Source of the DNA: DATCYZ01 sp036526195
Lineage (GTDB): Bacteria > Pseudomonadota > Gammaproteobacteria > Burkholderiales > SG8-39
Reading direction: 5' to 3'
DNA length: 62,832 bases
Assembly (NCBI GenBank): GCA_036526195.1
Contig: DATCYZ010000061.1
Span: 1 to 62,832, forward strand
Every line of letters begins with the position of its first letter. Position 1 is the stretch's first letter. Of the stretch, positions 15,954-22,857 are shown in pieces. The notes under the pieces were generated by a model. That model was not told where the DNA came from. It saw only the letters and a program-made list of their open reading frames with translations, and made no database searches. The translations under genes were made by a program, and so were the position numbers.

Positions 15954-17444
15954 ATGCAGTCTGCCAAGATGACCGCCCCCCGTACCGACCCGCGCCTCGC
16001 AAAGCTGCGCGCCGAAGCCATCGGCCTGGACACCCTCTACCCGATCGCCACCGGCGAGCGCACGCGCCGCGTCTACCTCGACAGCACCGCCAGCACGCTG
16101 CGCCTGAAGCTGGTGCAGGACGTGCTCGACCAGTACCAGCCGCACTACGCGAACACGCACAGCAACCTGCACTACAGCGCGCGGCTGTCGACGGCGGAGT
16201 ACCAGTGGGCGCACCGCATGGTGCTGGAGTTCGTCGGCGCGGATCCGGAAACCCACATGAGTTTCTTCACCGGCAGCGGCGCCACCGCGGGCATGAACCG
16301 GGTCGCGCGCGCGCTGCGCGCCTCGCGCCCGGAGCGCGACGTGGTGCTGACCTCGATCATGGAGCACCATTCCAACGACCTGCCGCACCGCAAGCATTTC
16401 CGCGAGGTGGTGCATGTCCCGGCGGAGGTGAGCGGCGGCTCGCTCGGGCGCGTGGACCTGGTCCAGCTCGAGCGCGCACTCGAGGCGCATGCCGGCAAGG
16501 TGAACTACGTCGCCATCACCGGAGTGTCCAACGTCACCGGCATCATCAACCCGGTACACGAGGCCGCGGTGCTCGCGCACCGGCACGGCGCCTGCATCGT
16601 CGTCGACGCCGCGCAGATGGCCGCCCACGTGCCGATCCGGATGAGCGGGCATGCGGATGCGGCGCGCGACCTGGACGCGCTGGTGTTCTCGGGCCACAAG
16701 GTCTACGCGCCGGGCTCGCCCGGGGTGGTGGTGGCGCGCATGGATCTCTTCGCCGGGGTCGAGCCGCAGGAGGTCGGCGGCGGCATGGTGGATGCGGTGT
16801 GGACCGACCGCTATTCGGTCTCCGAGCGTTTTCCGGATCGCGAGGAGGCCGGCACGCCGAACATCCCGGGAGCGATCGGGCTCGCCGCGGCGCTGTACGC
16901 GCTGCACAAGATCGGCATGAAGGAGATTGCCGAAGACGAAGACCGGCTGATCGAGTATGCCATCGAGCAGCTCGCCACGGTGCCGGGGATCGTGCTCTAC
17001 GGCGACCCGGACCTGGTGCGCTGCCGGCGCACCGGCGCGATTTCGATCAACCTCGAGGGCTGTGACCATGCCTTCACCGCCGCGGTGCTGAACGACTACT
17101 ACAACGTCGCGGTGCGCAACGAGTGCTTCTGCGCCCATCCCTACGTGCGCGAGATGGTGATGCTGAGCTTCGCCGCCATCGCCGACACCCTGAGCAACGC
17201 CGAAGTCGAACTGCTCGCCGACATGCACCGCGGCATGGTGCGCGCGAGCTTCGGGGTGTACAGCACCCGCGCGGACGTCGACGCGCTGGTCGCGGCGCTG
17301 AAGGCCATCGGCGCGCGGCGCGAGGAACTGATGCCCCTGTATGAGCGCCAGCCGAACGGCGACTACCTGCACCGGACTTTCCGGCCGTCGCTGGCGGGCG
17401 AGTTCTCGGTGCGCGCCGCGGTCGACGGGCTGCTCGCGGGCTGA
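15954..17444 (+). CDS. class V aminotransferase-fold PLP enzyme (cysteine desulfurase-like)
   Basis: This 496-residue enzyme contains FFTGSGATAGMNR, MEHHSNDLPHR, VVDAAQMAAHV, and the PLP lysine in FSGHKVYAPGSPG. Further on are EEAGTPNIPGAIG and a small cysteine-bearing stretch NECFCAHPYV. This is the layout of the NifS/CsdA class V group, but the protein is longer than IscS or SufS and has no Isc or Suf genes around it. It may therefore act on another substrate, such as a selenocysteine, kynurenine or epimerisation substrate. I chose the ATG at 15954, preceded by GGAG at 8 bases; the frame extends to 15906. Confidence 0.82.
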   Translation: MQSAKMTAPRTDPRLAKLRAEAIGLDTLYPIATGERTRRVYLDSTASTLRLKLVQDVLDQYQPHYANTHSNLHYSARLSTAEYQWAHRMVLEFVGADPETHMSFFTGSGATAGMNRVARALRASRPERDVVLTSIMEHHSNDLPHRKHFREVVHVPAEVSGGSLGRVDLVQLERALEAHAGKVNYVAITGVSNVTGIINPVHEAAVLAHRHGACIVVDAAQMAAHVPIRMSGHADAARDLDALVFSGHKVYAPGSPGVVVARMDLFAGVEPQEVGGGMVDAVWTDRYSVSERFPDREEAGTPNIPGAIGLAAALYALHKIGMKEIAEDEDRLIEYAIEQLATVPGIVLYGDPDLVRCRRTGAISINLEGCDHAFTAAVLNDYYNVAVRNECFCAHPYVREMVMLSFAAIADTLSNAEVELLADMHRGMVRASFGVYSTRADVDALVAALKAIGARREELMPLYERQPNGDYLHRTFRPSLAGEFSVRAAVDGLLAG

Positions 17445-17469
17445 CTGGCAGGGCGCGATCCGCTGCGGG

Positions 17470-17475
17470 TATGAT
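17470..17475 (+). promoter_or_regulatory. -10-like box for leaderless M20 peptidase gene
   Basis: TATGAT, five of six matches to the consensus, ends 6 bases before the ATG at 17482. No ribosome binding site is present. The first transcribed base would be the A of the start codon. Confidence 0.45.
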
Positions 17476-17481
17476 GGGCCC

Positions 17482-18612
17482 ATGAACGCCATCGACGCCG
17501 TCACCCTCACCAAGGCCCTGCTGGCCTTCGACACCATCAATCCACCGGGTCGCGAGCGCGATTGCGCCCGCCACGCCGGCGCGATGCTCGAAGACTGGGG
17601 CTTCAAGGTCGATTACCACGAGTACGAGGACACGCGCACCAGCGTCATCGCGCGCGCCGGCGGCAACGACAAGAAGCCGCCGCTGTGCCTGACCGGGCAC
17701 CTCGACGTGGTGCCGCTGGGCACGCGCAAGTGGACGAAATCCGCCTTCGATGGCGAGACCGACGGCGACAAGCTGTTCGGCCGCGGCACCTCCGACATGA
17801 AGGCCGGGGTCGCCGGGATCATGCTGGCCGCGCGCGCCTTCGGCAGGAAGCTCGCCGGCACACCGGGTATCGTTCTGGTGCTCACCGCGGGCGAGGAAAA
17901 CGGCTGCATCGGTTCCGGCCACCTGGCGAAGCTCCCGGACCTGATGGGCAAGGCGGGCGCCATCGTGGTGGCCGAACCGACCTCGAACTATCCGCTGGTC
18001 GGGCACAAGGGGTCGCTGAAGTTCCATGCGAGCTTTCGCGGCGTCTCGGCGCACGGCTCGATGCCGCAGCTCGGCGTCAACGCGATCTACAAGGCGGCGA
18101 GCGCGATCGCGAAGCTCGAAGCCTTCGATTTCGGCGCCACGCCGCACCCGGTGATGGGTTCGCCGACGCTGAACGTCGGCACCTTCGAGGGCGGCAGCGG
18201 CGTGAACCTGGTGCCGGACCTCGCGCGGATCGGCGTCGACATCCGCACCGTGCCCGGAGTCGACCACGCGAAGCTGATCGAGCGACTGAAGAAGCTGCTC
18301 GGCGAGGACGCCGAGATGGACGTCTTCTCCGACCTCGACGCGGTCTGGACCACGCCGGGGGCGCAGTGGATGCAGCGGGTGTTCGAGCTTACCGCGCCGA
18401 TCACCGGCGACAAGATGGAGCCGCGCACCGCGCCCTACATGACCGACGGCGCCAACCTGCTGAAGATCTACAAGGGCGCGCCGACGGTGATCCTCGGGCC
18501 GGGCGAGGCGGCGATGGCGCACCAGACCGACGAGTACTGCCACATGGAGCGCATCCGCCAGTCGGTGGCGATCTACGAGGCGCTCATCCGCGACTGGTGC
18601 TTCCCCGGCTAG
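17482..18612 (+). CDS. M20-family peptidase (ArgE/DapE-like deacetylase)
   Basis: This 376-residue metallohydrolase has the full M20 ligand set: TGHLDVVP (His and Asp), GRGTSDMKAGV (Asp), TAGEENGCIGSGHL (paired Glu), VAEPTSNYPLVGHKG (Glu), and a C-terminal MAHQTDEYC (His). An inserted dimerisation lid domain spans about residues 175-290. Family members hydrolyse N-acetylornithine, succinyl-diaminopimelate, acylamino acids or dipeptides; the sequence does not decide between these. The length is normal. Its 3' end overlaps the convergent MFS gene by 29 bases. The start is preceded by a -10-like box instead of a ribosome binding site. Confidence 0.88.
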   Translation: MNAIDAVTLTKALLAFDTINPPGRERDCARHAGAMLEDWGFKVDYHEYEDTRTSVIARAGGNDKKPPLCLTGHLDVVPLGTRKWTKSAFDGETDGDKLFGRGTSDMKAGVAGIMLAARAFGRKLAGTPGIVLVLTAGEENGCIGSGHLAKLPDLMGKAGAIVVAEPTSNYPLVGHKGSLKFHASFRGVSAHGSMPQLGVNAIYKAASAIAKLEAFDFGATPHPVMGSPTLNVGTFEGGSGVNLVPDLARIGVDIRTVPGVDHAKLIERLKKLLGEDAEMDVFSDLDAVWTTPGAQWMQRVFELTAPITGDKMEPRTAPYMTDGANLLKIYKGAPTVILGPGEAAMAHQTDEYCHMERIRQSVAIYEALIRDWCFPG

Positions 18613-19792
18613 GCTTTCGCGACCACCACAGCGCCAGTGGCCCGAGCAGGATGCCGCCCGCCAGCACGGCGTGCGCGGCCAGCCAGCCGCTCGAGGACAT
18701 CGCCCCGCCGAAGGCATCGAGCGCCGCGCCCACCGCCCAGCCGCCGGCGGCCGAGAGGCCGAAGCCGATGGTCGAGTGCAGCGCCAGCGTGGCGCCGCGA
18801 TAGCGCGGCTCGGCCGCGGCCGACATGCCCGAGGTGAGCGCGCCGGAATCCGCCGGCACGGTGAAGGCATAGGCGATCAACAGGGCGAGCGAGAGCCAGG
18901 GCGAGAAGCCGGCGGAGAGGCCGATCGCCAGCGCCACCGTGGCGGAAGCGAACATCACGACGCTGATCGCGCGGTGCCGGCCCCAGCGCAGCGCGGCTTC
19001 GTTGCCAAGGACGCTCGCGGGCAGGGCGAGCACGGTCACCAGCACGCTGACGGTGATCGCGTCCGGGATGGAGGCGTCTCCCGCGCGCGCCACCACGAAT
19101 CCCCAGAACGCCACGATCCAGGTGCGCATGCCGTAGAGCTCGAAGCAATGCGCGCCGTAGCCCAGCATGTAGCCGAGCGCGGTGCGGTTCGCCAGCACCG
19201 GGCGGAAATCGAGCAGCTTGCCGGCGCGCGGCGCGGGCGGCACCGGCTTCAGCGCGAGCGCCACGCCGGCCATGATCGCCGGACCGCACCCGGTGAGGAT
19301 GAAGGCGGCGCGCCAGCCCCATTGGCCGGCGACGAGTTGCGACGCGAGGAAGGACAGGCCCACGCCGGCGGAGAACGAGGCGGTGTAGAGCGTCACGCTG
19401 CGCGAGGCGTCGCCCGGGTCGAGCCGGTCGGTGAGCGCCTTCAGGCCCGGCATGTAGGCGCCGGCGAAGCCGATGCCGGCCAGGCACCAGAGCAGGACGG
19501 CCGAGAGCAGCCCGTCGGCGAACAGGCCGAAGGCGATGGTGGCCGCGCCGCTGGTCGCCGAGCCCCAGACGAGCACCGTGCGCGCGTCCACCCGGTCGGT
19601 GAGCGTGGTGAGGAAGGGCACCGCCACCATGTAGCCGGCGGCATAGCTCGCCGCCATCAGCCCGGCATCCGAGTACGACAGGTTCCACAGCGGGATCAGG
19701 TAGGCGGGCATCACCGCCGGCACCACCACGTGCGGCAACAGGCTGCCCAGTTGCGCCGCGCTCATCGCGGCGACCAGCGCCCGGCCCTTCAC
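18584..19792 (-). CDS. MFS transporter
   Basis: This 402-residue protein has about twelve hydrophobic helices and a typical loop 2-3 motif region (TDRVDARTVLVWG). A second half begins around residue 210. The substrate is unknown. The GTG at 19792 is the furthest start; an internal ATG at 19765 (MSAAQLGSLLP) is also possible. It lies 18 bases after selO on the same strand and so may be co-transcribed. Its last 29 bases overlap the end of the M20 peptidase gene on the other strand. Confidence 0.85.
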   Translation of the reverse strand: MKGRALVAAMSAAQLGSLLPHVVVPAVMPAYLIPLWNLSYSDAGLMAASYAAGYMVAVPFLTTLTDRVDARTVLVWGSATSGAATIAFGLFADGLLSAVLLWCLAGIGFAGAYMPGLKALTDRLDPGDASRSVTLYTASFSAGVGLSFLASQLVAGQWGWRAAFILTGCGPAIMAGVALALKPVPPAPRAGKLLDFRPVLANRTALGYMLGYGAHCFELYGMRTWIVAFWGFVVARAGDASIPDAITVSVLVTVLALPASVLGNEAALRWGRHRAISVVMFASATVALAIGLSAGFSPWLSLALLIAYAFTVPADSGALTSGMSAAAEPRYRGATLALHSTIGFGLSAAGGWAVGAALDAFGGAMSSSGWLAAHAVLAGGILLGPLALWWSRKPSRGSTSRG

Positions 19793-19810
19793 GGCTTCAG
19801 CGCGGGCGCG

Positions 19811-21412
19811 TCACGAACTGCACGAGAGCGCAGAGCAGCCGGCGCGGTTGCGCGCCCACTCGGGCCGGCGCACCGCGAGGTCCTCGCAGCCGGCCTGCTG
19901 CTCGAAGGGCGTCTGCAGCACCCGCATCAGGCGCTCGAGCACCGAGGCGTCGCCCGCGGCCATCGCGTCGATCGCCTGCTGCGCGAGCCAGTTGCGCGGC
20001 ACGTAGAGCGGATTGACCGCGTCCATGCGCGCGCGCCGCGCGGCGGCGTCGCGGCCGTCCTGCGCGACGCGGGCGGCCCAGGCCTTCAGCCATGCGAGCA
20101 GCCGGTCGCGGTGCTCGCCCTCGAGCGCGGCGGCGTCGTAGAACGCGGCGCGCAGCGGTTCGATGCGCGCCGCGTCATCGACGTCCGCCCCGAGCGGCAC
20201 CGCGGCAAGCTGCCGGAAGAAAATCGTGAAGTCGGTCTCGGTCGCGCCCAGGGCCTCGAACAGGCCGGCGAGCAGCGCGTCGTCCGCCTCGCCCTCCAGC
20301 ACGTCCAGGCCGAGCTTTGCGGCGAACGCCTCGCTGGAACCCCTTTGGTAGACCTCGCCGTAGAGCCGCAGCCCGTCCTCGAGTGGTTCGCGTTCCATGG
20401 GGCCGAGCAGGGACTCCGCCAGCCGCGCGAGGTTCCATTGCGCGATGCCGGGCTGGTTGCCGTAGCAGTAGCGCCGGCCCTGCGCGTCGGTGGTGTTCGG
20501 CGTCCACGAAGGATCGTAGCCCTCCAGCCAGCCGTAGGGGCCGTAGTCGATGGTGAGTCCCAGGATCGACATGTTGTCGGTGTTCATCACGCCGTGCACG
20601 AAGCCCAGCCGCATCCAGTCGACCATCAGGCGCGCGGTGCGCCGGCACAGTTCGTGGTACCAGGCGACGGGGTCACCGTCGACGAAGGCATAGTGCTCGC
20701 GCAGCACGTACCCGAGCAGGCGCTTCTGCACCTCGGGTTCGCGCTGTGCGGCATGGATCTGGAAGTTGCCGAAGCGCACGAAGGAGGGCGCCACGCGGCA
20801 GACCACGGCGCCGGGCTCCGCCTCCGGGTGGCCGTCATAGAACATGTCGCGCACCACCGGCTCGCCGGTGGCGACGAGCGAGAGCGCGCGCGTGGTCGGC
20901 ACGCCGAGCGCGTGCATCGCCTCGCTGCAGAGGAATTCACGCAACGACGAACGCAATACCGCGCGGCCGTCGGCGCCGCGCGAGTACGGCGTCATGCCGG
21001 CGCCCTTCAGCTGCAGTTCGAGCCGCGTGCCGTCGACGGCGCGGGTTTCGGCGAGCGTGATCGCGCGCCCGTCGCCGAGTTGCCCGGCCCAGTTGCCGAA
21101 CTGGTGGCCGCCGTAGCGCGCGGCGTAGGGCTGCATGCCCTCGAGCACGCGGTTGCCGCCGAGCACTTCGGCGGCGAGCCCGGTGGCGGGCGGGGTCGCG
21201 AGGCCGAGCACCTCGCCCATCTGCGCGGACCAGGCGAGCAGCCGCGGCGCCTTCACCGGGGTGGGGGCGACCCGCGTATACGAGGCGTTCGCCACCTGTC
21301 GCGGAACGTTGCGGGTTTCGGGATCCGCGGGCAGCGCCTCGACGAAGCTGTTTTCGAAGGCGAGGGCGGAGAGGTCCAGCGGATCGCTGGTTCGTGCAAG
21401 GGCGGGCTTCAT
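19811..21412 (-). CDS. selO: SelO family protein AMPylase (YdiU)
   Basis: This 533-residue pseudokinase-fold enzyme contains MQPYAARYGGHQFGNWAGQL, the LREFLCSEAMHALGVPTTR block, GVMNTDNMSILG and TIDYGPYGWLEGY, all diagnostic of SelO/YdiU. SelO transfers AMP from ATP to protein Ser, Thr or Tyr residues and is linked to redox stress. The C-terminus ends GCSALSCSS, which keeps the conserved Cys pair (Cys in place of the eukaryotic selenocysteine). The ATG at 21412 gives the expected start. A CATAAT box lies 7 bases upstream, and no Shine-Dalgarno is visible. Divergent from the panE-like gene. Confidence 0.95.
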   Translation of the reverse strand: MKPALARTSDPLDLSALAFENSFVEALPADPETRNVPRQVANASYTRVAPTPVKAPRLLAWSAQMGEVLGLATPPATGLAAEVLGGNRVLEGMQPYAARYGGHQFGNWAGQLGDGRAITLAETRAVDGTRLELQLKGAGMTPYSRGADGRAVLRSSLREFLCSEAMHALGVPTTRALSLVATGEPVVRDMFYDGHPEAEPGAVVCRVAPSFVRFGNFQIHAAQREPEVQKRLLGYVLREHYAFVDGDPVAWYHELCRRTARLMVDWMRLGFVHGVMNTDNMSILGLTIDYGPYGWLEGYDPSWTPNTTDAQGRRYCYGNQPGIAQWNLARLAESLLGPMEREPLEDGLRLYGEVYQRGSSEAFAAKLGLDVLEGEADDALLAGLFEALGATETDFTIFFRQLAAVPLGADVDDAARIEPLRAAFYDAAALEGEHRDRLLAWLKAWAARVAQDGRDAAARRARMDAVNPLYVPRNWLAQQAIDAMAAGDASVLERLMRVLQTPFEQQAGCEDLAVRRPEWARNRAGCSALSCSS

Positions 21413-21419
21413 GTATGGG

Positions 21420-21425
21420 ATTATG
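21420..21425 (-). promoter_or_regulatory. -10-like box for leaderless selO
   Basis: On the minus strand CATAAT, five of six matches to the consensus, is followed by 7 bases and the selO ATG. No ribosome binding site is present in between. Confidence 0.45.
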
Positions 21426-21471
21426 CCGCCCACGGGCCGATCCAAGTCCGTGTTCCTGGAAGGGGTACCCG

Positions 21472-22461
21472 ATGCGGGTCTGCATTTTCGGCGCCGGCGC
21501 GGTCGGCGGCCATCTCGCGGCGAAGCTCGCGGCCACCGGCCACGCGGTCTCGGTGGTCTCGCGCGGCGCGAACCTCGCGGCGATGCGCGCGCGCGGCCTC
21601 ACGCTGCGCCACGGCAAGGACGTGATTCACGGCAAGGTGAATGCGAGCGACGATCCGGCCGCCCTCGGGCCGCAGGACGCGGTCTTCGTGACCACCAAGG
21701 CCACGGGCCTGCCGGCGTTCGCCGCCGCCGCCGCGCCCCTGCTCGGGCCGGAGACGCCGGTGGTGTTCGTGCAGAACGGCGTGCCCTGGTGGTACGCGCA
21801 GGGCCTCGGCAAGGACCGGCCGGCGCCGCCCGACCTGTCGAAGCTCGATCCCGGCGGGGCGCTGGCGCACGCCATCGACGCGCGGCGCGTGATCGGCGCG
21901 GTGGTGTATTCCTCGAACGACGTGGTCGAGCCCGGGGTGATCGAGAACCACTCGGTCGGGCGCAACATGCTGGTGCTGGGCGAGACCGACGATCGGGCGA
22001 CGGCGCGCCTGACGCGGCTGCGCGAGGCCGTGGAGGCCGCGGGCATGGCCTCGCCCGCGGCGAGCGACCTGCGCGCCTCGGTCTGGGACAAGCTGATGAT
22101 CAATTTCGGCGCCACCCTCACCGTGCTGGTCGAGGAACCGATTTCCGTGGTGATGAACGATCCGCGGCTGGCCGCGACGCGCGCGCGCATGATGGAAGAG
22201 GGGCGCGCGATCTGCGCCGCGCACGGCGTCGACCCGGCGAACGCGCCGCGCCGGCCCGGCGGCGCCCAGGCCTCGGGCGCCACGCCGCACAAGCCTTCGA
22301 TGCTGCAGGACTACGAGCTGGAACGGCCGATGGAAGTGGAGGCGATCCTGCTCGCGCCGCTCGCCTTCGCCGCGGCGGCGGGCGTGCCGGCGCCGACCCT
22401 GTCGGCCGTGGCCGCGCTGATCTCGTGGCGGGCCGCCCGAAAAGGCCTCTTCAGTCCCTGA
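21472..22461 (+). CDS. ketopantoate reductase-family (PanE/ApbA) oxidoreductase
   Basis: This 329-residue NADP-dependent enzyme begins MRVCIFGAGAVGGHLAAKLA, with the GxGxxG motif at residues 7-12. It continues with VFVQNGVPWWYAQG, VVYSSNDVVEPGVIEN and the C-terminal helical domain with SVWDKLMINFGATL, including the conserved lysine, and HKPSMLQDYELERPMEVEAI. PanE reduces ketopantoate to pantoate for pantothenate synthesis, but bacteria with several copies use some for other 2-oxoacids. The distinctive NGVPWWY loop is common in catabolic paralogues. Its ATG has AAGGGG 8 bases upstream. No pantothenate genes are nearby, so I leave the symbol empty. Confidence 0.85.
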   Translation: MRVCIFGAGAVGGHLAAKLAATGHAVSVVSRGANLAAMRARGLTLRHGKDVIHGKVNASDDPAALGPQDAVFVTTKATGLPAFAAAAAPLLGPETPVVFVQNGVPWWYAQGLGKDRPAPPDLSKLDPGGALAHAIDARRVIGAVVYSSNDVVEPGVIENHSVGRNMLVLGETDDRATARLTRLREAVEAAGMASPAASDLRASVWDKLMINFGATLTVLVEEPISVVMNDPRLAATRARMMEEGRAICAAHGVDPANAPRRPGGAQASGATPHKPSMLQDYELERPMEVEAILLAPLAFAAAAGVPAPTLSAVAALISWRAARKGLFSP

Positions 22462-22553
22462 TTTGCGGGCCGATCACCCTCCTGATCGCCGGATCGGCGG
22501 CTGCTGCCATTGCGTAGGCTGGGGCCGTTTCGATCCTTGCCCGGGAGGGGTGG

Positions 22554-22745
22554 ATGGGGCTGCCCGTACTGATCGTCGATGACTCGGCGATGGCGCGCAA
22601 GGCCGCGCTCATGTTCCTCGACCTCACCATGCCGGTGATGGACGGCTTCGGCGTGCTCGAAACCCTGCGTCGCGAACAATTCGAGGTGGTCGTCTCGTCC
22701 GAGACACTCGCCCCGATCCTGCGCGAATGCGGATTGCCCGCGTGA
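22554..22745 (+). pseudogene. internally deleted response regulator receiver domain
   Basis: This 63-residue frame begins MGLPVLIVDDSAMARKA, a normal receiver start with the acidic pair. It jumps directly to ALMFLDLTMPVMDGFGVLE, which carries the phosphoacceptor Asp. About 35 residues that should separate the two (helix 1, strand 2, helix 2) are missing, and the frame then ends without the later lysine-bearing strand. The reading frame is intact across the joint, so a clean in-frame deletion is likely. The product cannot form a complete receiver fold. There is no adjacent kinase. It is probably a relic, but a short expressed peptide cannot be excluded. Confidence 0.65.
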
Positions 22746-22857
22746 ATGCGCTCGGCCCTGTCGCCGGCGCGCAACCGGATCTCCGACTGCGGGCCTGGGG
22801 GCTTTTCCCGGGGCGGTGGCTGCAAGCCTGCGCTATCCTTGCGCACCGGTTCGCCCC

